Notes: generated by a model not told the origin, from the letters alone. Positions 54,800-64,000 are shown, counted from the first letter of the stretch. The stretch is DNA of 64,000 nucleotides from Candidatus Nitrosocosmicus franklandus (GCF_900696045.1 NZ_LR216287.1:868001-932000), one strand, 5' to 3'. Program-made: numbers and translations.

Positions 54800-55252
54800 A
54801 TGACTTTTACTTTATTGATCGGAAATAACTTTATATCTAGCGGTCCGAAAAACGTTAAATATAATGATAAAATCCTGTTCAGTTTGGATCAGGATCCATC
54901 GTCAAATAATCCCACTATCTCAGTAAATGTAATTAATCAAAGTAACGATCAAATTGTCAATGTTGAAAAAAATGTACTCAAAAAATGCTCTTCAGAATTG
55001 ACAATAAAAAAATCAGAACCGCAACATATACTTGTTATTGATAAATCTGGAGAAATAATTTTTGAATCTAGAATTCTAGATAGCAAAACGATTCTTGTAA
55101 GCGGAATCTTTTATATTGATGATGCAAAATTAACGATCACACAAAATTATATAATCTTACCAAATAAAAAATGGATAATGCATGATCGAGTAGATTCAAA
55201 AGGTGAAGATATAGCTATCACCAATGATGGGATACTTCCCCTACTAAGATGA
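54800..55252 (+). CDS. Hypothetical protein
   Basis: This 150-aa protein is not recognised. It is beta-rich with short polar loops (ILFSLDQDPSSNNPTISVNV, ELTIKKSEPQHILVIDKSGE, IIFESRILDSKTILVSGIFY). It has a single Cys and no signal peptide or membrane segment. The composition matches chromosomal neighbours. It is convergent with the gene at 55280. Confidence 0.65.
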   Translation: MTFTLLIGNNFISSGPKNVKYNDKILFSLDQDPSSNNPTISVNVINQSNDQIVNVEKNVLKKCSSELTIKKSEPQHILVIDKSGEIIFESRILDSKTILVSGIFYIDDAKLTITQNYIILPNKKWIMHDRVDSKGEDIAITNDGILPLLR

Positions 55253-55279
55253 AAAGATAAAATCGCCAATGTTCTCCCT

Positions 55280-55666
55280 CTAACCGCGTTTCTCTTTATC
55301 TACTACCCAATTCCCGGACTTTTTCTTTAGAGTCAGTGTCCCAACATATTTTCCGCTGCTATATACTTTGCATATTTCCTGACTCATTCCAAAGAAAGAT
55401 TCAACTATATTTCCTTTCTTATGGTAGCCGGCCTCGACTACTTTTATGTTTAGCTTTGAGCTTACTTTTTTAATGGCATTTCTTGCTACACTCCACTCAC
55501 CATGCCATTCAACTAAATCAAAGGCTCCAAAGTTCAATGTAACAAGCTGCTTAGATGTGATAGAGATTTTGAGTGTTTTATTATTCTTGACAAGATATTC
55601 ATTAATCCATTTTAGAGCAACATCGCTCTTCCCTTTCTCAATTCCAAAGTTATTAGCACTGGCCAA
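55280..55666 (-). CDS. Hypothetical protein
   Basis: This 128-aa basic protein is not recognised. It contains ISITSKQLVTLNFGAFDLVE and WHGEWSVARNAIKKVSSKLN, and a C-terminal beta hairpin KYVGTLTLKKKSGNWVVDKE. No catalytic motif is seen. It is probably a cytoplasmic protein. Confidence 0.65.
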   Translation of the reverse strand: MASANNFGIEKGKSDVALKWINEYLVKNNKTLKISITSKQLVTLNFGAFDLVEWHGEWSVARNAIKKVSSKLNIKVVEAGYHKKGNIVESFFGMSQEICKVYSSGKYVGTLTLKKKSGNWVVDKEKRG

Positions 55667-55726
55667 AAGGATCAGATTAGAATAATATCCATCTCTATAA
55701 ATTCATAGATAAAGTGGGAAAAATCA

Positions 55727-56047
55727 TTATGGATTATCGATTCTTTTAAGCACATCCTCATAATTGGTTAAGGGTACAATCTTTATAGTATTGAAAGCAG
55801 ATATTCCAGATTCGATGCAAATTTGTTCTATTTGATGTGCACTATCTGCCTTTACCAATATGATCCATTCGTGTTCTAATACAGACATATAAAATCCATT
55901 AATTTCGCTGATACCATATCTTTCTGCATATAGTTGCATTTTGTTGTAAATTTCTTTGAAAACCTCCTTGCTAGCAGAATTATTAAGAGGGCAAGATTCT
56001 GGACTATGAACGGCAAAAATACCAAAGAGTTTAAAGGAACTCATCAA
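55727..56047 (-). CDS. Small ferredoxin-fold hypothetical protein (DUF3303-like)
   Basis: This 106-aa protein has a likely beta-alpha-beta ferredoxin-like plan: FKLFGIFAVHSPESCPLNNS, INGFYMSVLEHEWIILVKAD and FNTIKIVPLTNYEDVLKRID. The last segment resembles the end of DUF3303/YciI-type proteins (V-x-I-x-P-L-x-x-x-x-D). The role is unknown and the family call tentative. Confidence 0.55.
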   Translation of the reverse strand: MMSSFKLFGIFAVHSPESCPLNNSASKEVFKEIYNKMQLYAERYGISEINGFYMSVLEHEWIILVKADSAHQIEQICIESGISAFNTIKIVPLTNYEDVLKRIDNP

Positions 56048-56563
56048 TTATAGATTAGTTACCCCGTATATATTGAAATTCATCTTGATTTTACGATTAC
56101 CGTCCAATTAATCAAACAATACAACAAACAAAGAAAATTCGTATGTAAATAAGGAGATAGAACATAGTACCTATTCATGGATGATGACTATAGACAGGAT
56201 TAGAAAAGCGGTAACCATAATATAATAAATTCTCTTGTTTTAGGATACCTAACAATAATTTAATATAGCGACATCAAGCAAATAATTGAAATTTTTGGTA
56301 ATTTGACAAATCAAAAAACGAATTCGCAATATTAAACCAGATATGATGAACATGATAAAGGCAAGAGATTATTTTGATTGTTTTGTTACTCTGGCAATAC
56401 CATATGAGAACCATAATAGAAATAAAACCAGATGGACAGATTTAGGACAATAAGGTTAAAGCAGCAAATGGAAGACTTGAACAGTATGAATAATAGTATC
56501 AAATATAATTAACAGATAAATATCAGAATACTTTACCTACAAGAAGGTATTTTTATAAAAAAG
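56048..56563. other. Intergenic stretch
   Basis: No supportable gene. A 36-aa frame at 56344-56454 (MMNMIKARDYFDCFVTLAIP) could be a tiny gene or a remnant. Confidence 0.35.
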
Positions 56564-57412
56564 TTGAGCAATGAAACAAGATATAACAAGACATTAAAGT
56601 ATCTAATACTTTCAATAGTTTCAAGCATCCTAATTATTGATTTGACGATACTATCGATTCCTGATGCACATTTGCAGCATAGTGTTGCAATAGTCTCACT
56701 AAACATCGCAGCAATTATGGCAACTGCACTAGGCATCATAGCAGTATCAAGACATGGGTTAGGAGGAAATCATGGAAAATCATACTTATTCGTAACTGTA
56801 GGGATTGCACTATGGTTCTTGGCAGATCTGGGAATCTTGTATGCATATTTTGTGTTAAAAGTAGATGAATTCAAGCAAATATCATTACTGGACGTATTCT
56901 GGCTTTTAGGATATGTCTTCCTTGTGCTTCATTTAGTTTCGATAATAAAGACGATAAGAATCAGAAATCATACCATAACATTAACCATTCTATCTGGAGT
57001 TGTTATTGGATTTGTAATTTTAAATATCGTTAACCTTTTGCCTGATTTTGACCTTCCTACGTCAAATGACTTGCACCATTTTTTAACCAAAGAATATGAA
57101 TTTCAAGACGTTGTAATTACCATACTTTACCCCATACTTGATTTGAGTTTAATTGTTCCTTCAATTACAATCTTGTTGAATATTTATAAGGATTATCAAC
57201 ATGCGATACCCTGGATGCTAGCATCAATCTCATTACTTGTTAATGCCATAGCTGATAACGGATACACAATTCAATTTATTGATGGCAAAGCTTCGGCTAT
57301 GCCATGGGATCTCTTCTATATTGCAGATTTTATAATCATGTCAGGGGCGCTATTTTGGTACAATAAATATCACATTTCTGACCACATTCTTGCTAGGAAC
57401 GAAAAAAAATAA
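56564..57412 (+). CDS. Eight-helix membrane protein, unknown function
   Basis: This 282-aa protein has about eight hydrophobic helices, at roughly 11-30, 40-60, 74-95, 106-127, 137-158, 183-206, 215-233 and 253-271. A long periplasm-side or cytoplasmic loop carries LLPDFDLPTSNDLHHFLTKE. Conserved-looking polar residues lie inside helices (ADLGILYAYF, YPILDLSLIVPS, NAIADNGYTIQF). This looks like the membrane-sensor half of signalling proteins but no kinase or output domain is attached. The start is TTG at 56564. Confidence 0.7.
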   Translation: MSNETRYNKTLKYLILSIVSSILIIDLTILSIPDAHLQHSVAIVSLNIAAIMATALGIIAVSRHGLGGNHGKSYLFVTVGIALWFLADLGILYAYFVLKVDEFKQISLLDVFWLLGYVFLVLHLVSIIKTIRIRNHTITLTILSGVVIGFVILNIVNLLPDFDLPTSNDLHHFLTKEYEFQDVVITILYPILDLSLIVPSITILLNIYKDYQHAIPWMLASISLLVNAIADNGYTIQFIDGKASAMPWDLFYIADFIIMSGALFWYNKYHISDHILARNEKK

Positions 57413-57501
57413 AGATTTGAGATACATTTGAATACGAATTATGACATTTCAACTTCTCTATTTCTTGCAACCCATCATCATTAACCTTCATTGGTGTCAA
57501 T

Positions 57502-57687
57502 CTATTCTTCTTCCTCCTCCTCTTCCTCTTCCTCTTCCTCTTCTATTTCGTCAAAATCTATATCATTCAAATCATCATCATCTGTTACTTCATCATCGGT
57601 TTCATCTTCCTCGATATCGCTTTCATCATCTTGCAGTTCATGCGTTTCGTCCTTAATTTCATCACGTTCGGCGTCCTTATTGCTCAT
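57502..57687 (-). CDS. Small, extremely acidic protein ending in poly-Glu
   Basis: This 61-aa protein starts MSNKDAERDEIKDETHELQD and becomes almost purely Asp/Glu, ending in about thirteen Glu and a proper stop. The poly-Glu is encoded by a GAGGAA-type microsatellite. A TATA-like CTTATATAAT on the minus strand near 57715-57725 supports expression. It could act as a histone-like-protein or RNA-polymerase mimic, but this is a guess. The acidic stretch may simply be repeat expansion. Confidence 0.5.
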   Translation of the reverse strand: MSNKDAERDEIKDETHELQDDESDIEEDETDDEVTDDDDLNDIDFDEIEEEEEEEEEEEEE

Positions 57688-58589
57688 GATAGCGAAGAAA
57701 TTTGTTTGGCTGAATTATATAAGAATATTGAATCAAAAAATTGGTTGGTTGATTGTTTGATAGTAGAGTTATTAATATCAAGATATAGACTATAATATGC
57801 AAACCGTCTATGTATAGTTTCATTGCTTTAGATGAGTTTATGCATATCGAATCTCTTTTCCATCATAAATATCAACTTCCAATATTTTCAGCAAAATTGG
57901 GTGAACTTTCAAAAATATTGTTACTAATATTATCTATTATATACCATCCAGACCAATTTGTTCGAAAATACTATCATTTAAGTTGGCATAGTTAACGACA
58001 AAAAAAATTAAAGGATTGTTGTTTCGTTTAACTACAAAGTTAACAAAAACAAGAATTTCTGGTCCCATAGAATTCAATTTCAATAGATTGATGCCATCAT
58101 TACAGAATATCATCATCTTTATTAAGAATTTAGAATTAACAAGAACAACTAGAAAAGATAGTTTTAGTTCTACTTTTTTGTGCAGTTTGATATTTTATTT
58201 CTAAAAGTTTATTCGTATAGATTACACTTGGCAAGAGTTAGTGTTATTAATTAGTGATACAAGCGAAATTATAGCATAAGGTGTCAAGGATATTGGTTTG
58301 AACAACAGTTTGTATTAATCATGGATAAGAATATTCATCAGTCCTAAAATAATAATTTATTCTAAACAAATCGTGTGATTATCAATTAATTGAAGTCTTC
58401 GATCATACATCCTTAATTAATTAATCAAATTTAATGTTAGTCGTTTAATAGCACATGTCAATTATATCCAATACATATGCCAAGAATACACCATACTTGG
58501 TAAAAAGGCATCACAATACAGAAACAAGTTAGTATTTGAGATGAAAACTATTTCCATCAATTAAAGATATACTCTTTCAAAAACATGTT
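57688..58589. other. Gene-free AT-rich stretch of 0.9 kb
   Basis: Several short open frames exist but none is protein-like. No RNA gene or clear repeat is seen. Confidence 0.35.
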
Positions 58590-59327
58590 TTACATCATAT
58601 ATGGCCCGTTTATTCGAAGCCATCTCTTTTTCGTTTTATAATCTCCCATATTATCAGATACTAATTTCCAAAATCTATGTGAATGATTACGTTCAATCAA
58701 ATGGCTTAATTCATGCAAAATAACATATTCTATCACGTCTATTGGAGCTTTCAATAAATGGATATTCAGGTTTATAATATTACTATGGGTAGCGCTACCC
58801 CAACGACTTTTCAACTTTTTTAATAATACCTTTTTTGGAGTAACATTTAGAATTTGCGAATATCTTTCAATCAAGGGATTAAAAATAGATAAAGACATTC
58901 GATATAACCACTCTTCATATAATCGTTTAATATTGTTTTTTTTAGTATATATGATGAACTGGTCATTTGAAAACTCGAGCAAAGAAAGATCATATTCAAT
59001 AATCTTTAACGGATAGTTTTTCCCTAAATAAGGTAAAGTCGAATTAGTACTATATGTTGGCACTTTAATTGTTATATAAGGGTTATTTTGTTCACATATT
59101 CTTTGCTGGATCCAATTTGCCTTTCTTGTAATCAAAGACTCTATTTCCTGAATAGGAGTTGTCATGGGCACCTTTAAACTGACGAGGCCGTTAACTACTG
59201 AGATTTCACTTGTTTTTTTTCTTCTGTACGAGCGTATTACATGAAATTCCAGAACTTTGTTGTTATAAACTATTTTATGACTCGAGGATGAGACTAAAGG
59301 AGAAGATGAGCCTAAAAATTCCGACAT
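58590..59327 (-). CDS. YgjP-like (DUF45) zinc metallopeptidase
   Basis: This 245-aa protein has the WLSS/YgjP domain. The zinc motif VILHELSHLIERNHSHRFWK (HExxH with a third His) lies near residues 208-227, preceded by KLKSRWGSATHSNIINLNIH. The N-terminal beta part (SYRRKKTSEISVVNGLVSLK) is usual. These proteins are cytoplasmic SprT-like hydrolases of poorly known substrate, often linked to restriction or DNA repair loci. Here a translesion polymerase lies next on the same strand. Confidence 0.9.
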   Translation of the reverse strand: MSEFLGSSSPLVSSSSHKIVYNNKVLEFHVIRSYRRKKTSEISVVNGLVSLKVPMTTPIQEIESLITRKANWIQQRICEQNNPYITIKVPTYSTNSTLPYLGKNYPLKIIEYDLSLLEFSNDQFIIYTKKNNIKRLYEEWLYRMSLSIFNPLIERYSQILNVTPKKVLLKKLKSRWGSATHSNIINLNIHLLKAPIDVIEYVILHELSHLIERNHSHRFWKLVSDNMGDYKTKKRWLRINGPYMM

Positions 59328-59570
59328 GTTATAATAATAAGCAGAATACGAGTCTTCATTTTATAAATTTACAGATATAAAAGCAAAAATATCAAACAGT
59401 GATCCGCGTTAATAATAACAATAGAAACAAAATTCACCATATTCTTGATTAAATATTAGCTTCAAGAAGTTAATATTTCTGGATGACGTTTTTTGATCTA
59501 CAATCTCGAATCATCATTTAATGGCAAAGGCAATGTACTATGTGTACTGATTGCCAATGGAACTAAAGAA

Positions 59571-61742
59571 TTAAATAAAATCTAGTATTGATTTTTGGGA
59601 CCTTTTTTTATTAACGTCAATTCGTGATAAATTTGAAACCTTAATTCCCAATTTTCGTATATAACTAGGATATATTTTTCTCTTTATTGAATTATCATTA
59701 TTTGTTTTAACCTTCATATCCTCAAAATTGAACCGGTCTAGTAATAGTTCCATGACAGAACAAATACTATTTCTTGTTCTCTGATATGATGGAAAAGTGA
59801 ATTCACGAGTTTCGATTGAAAAATTAGTCCTCACTAGCTTTATTCCCACAGTCTTGAACTCATAACCCTTCCTCTCCAATCGTTTATGAATATCATCTGC
59901 AAGACTAGTAAGAAGGATTTTGAGAATTTCGTCTCTGTCATTAATTGGTTCCAACAAAGTTTCTTCTGTACTTAAAGAGATGTTATCTCCTCTTGGTATT
60001 ACTGGATCATTTTCTTTGCCGTTAGCAATTTGCCACATCCAAAGTCCATGTTTTTTCCCAAACTTTTCCAAAAGTATTTGAACGTCAGTTTGAGAGAGAT
60101 CACCTATTGTATTAATACCCATATCTTTCAAGGTTTTAGCGGTTTTGATTCCAATACCCGAAACTTGATCGACTTTGAGTTTTGATAAAAAGGTCATAGT
60201 GTTTTGAGGGTAAACTATAGTAAGACCATCAGGTTTTTGAAAATCTGAAGCAATTTTTGCAACCGATTTGTTGTTTGCCACGCCTATAGAACTCATTAAT
60301 CCGTTACACTGTTCTCGTATGGAATTTTTGATTTTTAGTGCGTATTCTTCCACTAAGGATTTACGTTCACTAGCGGATGAATGTTGATATGGTGTACCGG
60401 GCTGAAGTTTCGATAAGAAAATGGGATTTAGAATAGATTCTTTGTTTTCATTCATAGTCTCTTTGGAAAAAGATTCATCAAGCTGACCAAAATTATGTTG
60501 TGAAGATTTTTTCTGTTGCAACGTCATTAATTTCTTTGTGCAATCTATGAAAGCTTCGTCTATACTCGTTTGCTCAAGCACGTCTGCGTATTCTTCTAAT
60601 AATCGCATAACCTGTTGAGATATAGAATTATAATACTCTTTATCAACAGGTCGCAATATTAGGCCAGGACAAAGCTCTTTGGCTCTTGACAGAGACATTG
60701 CCGACCTGACTCCAAATTTTCGAGCTTCGTAGGAACAAGAAGCAACTGCACCTCTAGTTATGATTTCACCTTCCTTCTCAGGAGTCATTATTACAGCATG
60801 AGGCTTGCCTTTCAAGGAAGCATCCCTTAATTCTTCACATGCAGGGAAAAAGGCATTCATGTCTATATGCATCACAACTCTGCCTGACCATATCAAGGAG
60901 TCATTTTGGTCTTGTTGCATGGGTTCGAGATTAATGTCAGAATTCTGCTTTAATGACACTAGTTTTTGGAGCAATTTGGCAATGGGTGGATTTTTAGTAA
61001 TCATGATAGAATAGTCCAAGGAATCTATAGGACAGTTTGGGCGTTGTTTGTTTTCCATCGCTTTTTGTATTATCAAATCCAGATATCTAATGGCTGTTTG
61101 CTTATTGATGTAAGAACCACCAAAATCAAGTAAAATGAAATTAGAAGTAACTGCAGGATAATAGTATTGATGTGTTGAATTGGACCAAACAAATGATGAT
61201 TTGTATTTTTTTAGAATATTGTATGTTAATTCTTGATACCAATTACTACGTTTATGAAAATCAACTGCAACGGAATATCCATGATAGGCACACTTTGTCA
61301 AAGTTTCTTCAAGCCATTTACGGCCATTATTTTGGAGAGATACGTAAGACGGAGGAGACAAAATAACTACAAGAATTTTTTCTTCAATTGGATGCAAATC
61401 TTCCAAAAAACGTCCAAGTAGGTCACGATGATTATGATTGGTATTAATATTAGGTGGAGAAACAAATGGAGAGGAAGAGGGAGAGGAATAAGGTATAGCA
61501 GTTTTGTCTATAATTTTCTGAGGTATCCGTATAGAAAAACGAAAATTGTCTGGAGTATCATCTAACCATTTTTTTAACAGATATGAATTTGGCGTATAAG
61601 CACTATTTTCAAGATCTATATGAACAAAATTAAAAACATTTGAGTAGTATGAAAGATAGTTCGCAGGATCCAATCCATCTGGATAAAAGTTCTTTGCCCA
61701 TGTTTGACTTTTCCAGCCGTCGCATCCTATATAGAACTTCAT
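59571..61742 (-). CDS. DUF72 - DNA polymerase IV (DinB) fusion
   Basis: This 723-aa protein has two domains. Residues 1 to about 265 are DUF72 (MKFYIGCDGWKSQTWAKNFY, PDGLDPANYLSYYSNVFNFV, FRFSIRIPQKI, GYSVAVDFHKRSNWYQELT), a TIM-barrel family of unknown activity. From about 288 a Y-family polymerase follows: VMHIDMNAFFPACEELRD (first metal Asp), VASCSYEARKFGVRSAMSLS, QTSIDEAFIDC (second metal Asp/Glu), the helix-hairpin-helix KVDQVSGIGIKTAKTLKDMG and a little-finger domain. It ends KKRSQKSILDFI, which looks like a PCNA-binding QxxILxFI peptide. The frame is continuous. It does translesion synthesis; the attached domain may act on damaged DNA or the damage signal. Confidence 0.93.
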   Translation of the reverse strand: MKFYIGCDGWKSQTWAKNFYPDGLDPANYLSYYSNVFNFVHIDLENSAYTPNSYLLKKWLDDTPDNFRFSIRIPQKIIDKTAIPYSSPSSSPFVSPPNINTNHNHRDLLGRFLEDLHPIEEKILVVILSPPSYVSLQNNGRKWLEETLTKCAYHGYSVAVDFHKRSNWYQELTYNILKKYKSSFVWSNSTHQYYYPAVTSNFILLDFGGSYINKQTAIRYLDLIIQKAMENKQRPNCPIDSLDYSIMITKNPPIAKLLQKLVSLKQNSDINLEPMQQDQNDSLIWSGRVVMHIDMNAFFPACEELRDASLKGKPHAVIMTPEKEGEIITRGAVASCSYEARKFGVRSAMSLSRAKELCPGLILRPVDKEYYNSISQQVMRLLEEYADVLEQTSIDEAFIDCTKKLMTLQQKKSSQHNFGQLDESFSKETMNENKESILNPIFLSKLQPGTPYQHSSASERKSLVEEYALKIKNSIREQCNGLMSSIGVANNKSVAKIASDFQKPDGLTIVYPQNTMTFLSKLKVDQVSGIGIKTAKTLKDMGINTIGDLSQTDVQILLEKFGKKHGLWMWQIANGKENDPVIPRGDNISLSTEETLLEPINDRDEILKILLTSLADDIHKRLERKGYEFKTVGIKLVRTNFSIETREFTFPSYQRTRNSICSVMELLLDRFNFEDMKVKTNNDNSIKRKIYPSYIRKLGIKVSNLSRIDVNKKRSQKSILDFI

Positions 61743-62077
61743 TAGATTTTCCTATCCTTTTTAATCAAATTAAATCGAATTCTTTAATCAAAGTTTCTAT
61801 CTCAAAATTTTTGATTCAAAAAAAAATTGAATAATCAACAAGAAGCAAAACCGAATCCATTTTAAATATGATAATAGGTAGCAATAGCCACCCAAGGATC
61901 TTAATTCTCAAGAATAAATTAGATAATAAAAAGATCGTCGGCAGATAATAGAGTTTGATTCAATTATAAAAAATAGTAGAATTATCTAATACTAATTTGA
62001 TATATAATTAAGTTATATAGTATTCTTTAAAAATTTTAATAACATATATTCTTGTTAAAAAAAATACGAGTCAAATA
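61743..62077. other. Intergenic promoter region
   Basis: It is AT-rich, with no gene. TATATAAT and TATATAG around 61999-62020 lie about 60-80 bases before the secreted repeat protein and could be its promoter. Confidence 0.4.
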
Positions 62078-62746
62078 TTGCAGACTAAATTATCTCAATT
62101 AAAATATTCTTTAGTTTTTATGACTTTGTTAGCTAGTTTAACTTCAGTGTCTGTCTTGTCTAGCCATGAGTATATTGTACTTGCTACCAAAAATAACAAT
62201 GATCATTTGGATCAAATACAATCGGGATCACAAAACTCAAAGTGCGAAGCAGGAGAAGATAACAACAATTCATGCAATAATATCAGCATAAGTAGACAAG
62301 GAGGTGCGAGTAATGATAATGATGACAGTGGTAGTGGTAGTGGTAACATAGTACAAGTATCCAAACAAAACTCAAAGTGCGAAGCAGGAGAAGATAACAA
62401 CAATTCATGCAATAATATCAGCATAAGTAGACAAGGAGGTGCGAGTAATGATAATGATGACAGTGGTAGTGGTAGTGGTAACATAGTACAAGTATCCAAA
62501 CAAAACTCAAAGTGCGAAGCAGGAGAAGATAACAACAATTCATGCAATAATATCAGCATAAGTAGACAAGGAGGTGCGAGTAATGATAATGATGACAGTG
62601 GTAGTGGTAGTGGTAACATAGTACAAGTATCCAAACAAAACTCAAAGTGCGAAGCAGGAGAAGATAACAACAATTCATGCAATAATTTTAATATTCAGGA
62701 AATGATCGAAGACAAATTGAGGATGATAAGCGGCAGCAGACCATAA
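62078..62746 (+). CDS. Secreted protein of 45-residue tandem repeats
   Basis: The 222-aa protein begins (TTG 62078, or ATG 62120) with a signal peptide (LKYSLVFMTLLASLTSVSVL, probable cleavage after VLA). It then consists of three perfect 45-residue repeats and a partial fourth. Each contains KCEAGEDNNNSCNNISISRQ and a Gly/Ser/Asp spacer ending NIVQVSK. Two Cys per repeat, ten residues apart, probably form a local disulfide. The C-terminus is helical (IQEMIEDKLRMISGSRP). It is most likely a surface or extracellular protein. Confidence 0.8.
   Translation: MQTKLSQLKYSLVFMTLLASLTSVSVLSSHEYIVLATKNNNDHLDQIQSGSQNSKCEAGEDNNNSCNNISISRQGGASNDNDDSGSGSGNIVQVSKQNSKCEAGEDNNNSCNNISISRQGGASNDNDDSGSGSGNIVQVSKQNSKCEAGEDNNNSCNNISISRQGGASNDNDDSGSGSGNIVQVSKQNSKCEAGEDNNNSCNNFNIQEMIEDKLRMISGSRP
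62231..62686 (+). repeat. 135-bp perfect coding tandem repeats, three full and one partial
   Basis: Units begin at 62231, 62366, 62501 and 62636 (partial, 51 bp). No mismatch is seen between the three full units. They lie in frame inside the secreted protein. Identity at silent positions points to very recent duplication or gene conversion. Confidence 0.95.
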
Positions 62747-63316
62747 TGTCCAAAAATACTTGAGCATGAGAAGAGTCAATTGCTCATAATTCCGAATATT
62801 ACTCAGCTTTAGATCTTTGATGACGACTAGTTGTATCGTTAGCCAGTTTATGGCGAATTTTTAGGGAATATGATTCGAGTATAAGTAGATACTGTTTAAT
62901 GTATATTATTGTCCACTTTATCATTCTTGGTAGCGATCTTACTTTGAGATATTCTAAAATAGAAAAAGTAAATAAACAGTAATTGAATATCGCATTTTTA
63001 TTATATTTTTTGTTTAGACTATAATCAAAGCCATTCAAATCTCAATCGGAATAAATTATAACTATTGAGGTAACAGATATGCAAATCAGTGATTGCAATG
63101 GCTGCAGTTAAATAAATTTAGTTTTCTTTGTTTTAGAGGGGCATTAACAACAACAAGTATGGATTTGTCAAATTATATGAGGATCAATTGGCTATATGGA
63201 TTCAGCAATTAATCCCAAATTGAGAAATACCTTAGTTTAATACATGTTTAACACATTCTATAGCGTGTAGAAGAAAACGAAATCAGATAAAATATTGATA
63301 GTAAATCAGATTCGTA
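62747..63316. other. Gene-free stretch
   Basis: No supportable gene. A minus-strand open frame at 62799-63038 is not recognised. Confidence 0.35.
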
Positions 63317-63619
63317 CTATCTACCGCTAGAATTATTCACTTGACTGTCGTTAATTAATTCAGTCGAAATTGTAACCTTTCCATCGATTTTCCACTTTGC
63401 ACCTGCCTGATGTTTACCATCTGAACCCCCAGCTCTCTGGATCTCGATTTCCACATCGTCAAAAGTATAGGTTACTTGAAGATCCTTTCCCGTTAACTTG
63501 TCAATTATCTTAGAAATCATATCAGACCATTCTGACAGATGTTCTTTTGAAGTGCCTTTAGATTGATCAGAAGTGCTATAAGTATTTCCACTATCACTAG
63601 TGTTAGTAATTTCACTCAT
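63317..63619 (-). CDS. Small hypothetical protein
   Basis: This 100-aa protein is not assigned. It has a Ser/Thr-rich disordered start (1-30), then an ordered part with DMISKIIDKLTGKDLQVTYT, FDDVEIEIQRAGGSDGKHQA and GAKWKIDGKVTISTELIN. The alternating pattern suggests a small beta sheet. No signal peptide is seen. It lies next to an insertion sequence at the window edge. Confidence 0.6.
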   Translation of the reverse strand: MSEITNTSDSGNTYSTSDQSKGTSKEHLSEWSDMISKIIDKLTGKDLQVTYTFDDVEIEIQRAGGSDGKHQAGAKWKIDGKVTISTELINDSQVNNSSGR

Positions 63620-63675
63620 AAATAGTCATAACTATTATCGTTTAAATAGATATCACTCAAGTTCAAGGGCTCTGT

Positions 63676-64000
63676 TCAGTTAACAGGTTTTAATTCCTTG
63701 TTGTGATAGTCGACAAACAGGTTCAACCAGTTTTTTACGTGTTTTAGTTTGCAGTTCTTTAGCCTGCAGGGAAAGTAATCATCGAAACTTTCAGTTCTGT
63801 CCTTGATATACTGCATTGTTCTTTCAATCAAGTTTTTTTCATAGGAGGAATGGAGATGGTGTTCTAATTTAAGGAATTGACAAGCCATGGGATACCAAGT
63901 ACCACCATCTGTTGAAACTGGATGCTTTCCATAGTCTCTGACTATGTTTGACAGAAACCGTTCCGCAACAAACATGTTTCTCTCCTTAGAAATGGATAGT
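63676..64000 (-). mobile_element. IS transposase (IS6-like DDE), 3' part, cut by window edge
   Basis: The minus-strand frame is open to base 64000 and so continues outside. The visible part, VRDYGKHPVSTDGGTWYPMA, then ACQFLKLEHHLHSSYEKNLI and ERTMQYIKDRTESFDDYFPC, is the C-terminal half of a DDE transposase like those of IS6/IS240-type elements common in thaumarchaeotes. It has the D in STDGG and the E in LIERTMQYIKDR. Terminal repeats cannot be located because the other end is missing. Confidence 0.85.

Noticed and set aside
57810-57995. 61-codon plus-strand frame
   Set aside because: Isolated, no recognisable motif, no upstream signal.
62799-63038. Minus-strand 79-codon frame near the insertion sequence
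   Set aside because: It could be a remnant of a transposase, but no motif supports it.

Overview
ORGANISM. The window is AT-rich archaeal DNA (roughly one third G+C by eye), most like the ammonia-oxidising Nitrososphaeria (Thaumarchaeota), and within them a low-GC Nitrosocosmicus-type genome. The gene content is archaeal: thermosome, aMBF1, archaeal NAC, TFE-alpha, PurP, CobY, GTP cyclohydrolase III, aTrm56, Rpp21, Nep1, S19e, S27e and L44e. Heme-O synthase suits an aerobe. The lineage assignment is an inference from content and protein style, not from a search.

REGION 1 (1 to about 24.9 kb): accessory, decaying island. It is gene-poor. It holds secreted proteins (5'-cut subtilase, CAP-domain protein with tandem repeats), small zinc-ribbon proteins, PRC-barrel-like paralogs, a radical SAM enzyme, a cyclic-nucleotide-domain thioredoxin-reductase-like flavoprotein and a TetR/methyltransferase divergon. 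At least eight genes are broken by frameshifts or stops (MBL hydrolase, PKD/REJ protein, cyclase fragment, tyrosine integrase and others). Its right end is an intact tRNA-Gly(CCC). Three degraded copies of that tRNA's 3' end lie in the same orientation near 1.2, 4.77 and 23.9 kb, and a 29-bp inverted copy of its anticodon arm lies 127 bp away. Repeated ATGTAAACA arm-like motifs flank these sites. Between the dead integrase and the tRNA is an unusual run of strong hairpins (24.15-24.62 kb) with a promoter-like sequence.

REGION 2 (25-53 kb): compact core chromosome. It holds translation and information genes (RuvC-like protein, PUA protein, NAC, aMBF1, Trm56), PurP, NUDIX, PfkB, thermosome, heme-O synthase, Lrp and Asd. 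A cobalamin cluster follows (CobD-like, CobQ without its glutaminase domain, CbiB, CobS, CobY), then a ribosomal/RNA-processing cluster (S27e, L44e, Nep1, Rpp21, S19e, PDCD5). Next come an MDR dehydrogenase and a CitE-like lyase. A six-gene riboflavin operon (RibC, RibB, RibH, ArfA, an amidohydrolase, ArfC) is followed by convergent TFE.

REGION 3 (53-64 kb): mixed. It holds a beta-hydroxyacid dehydrogenase, small hypotheticals, an eight-helix membrane protein, a poly-Glu protein, a YgjP-like protease, a DUF72-DNA polymerase IV fusion, a secreted protein with perfect 135-bp repeats, and a transposase cut by the right edge.
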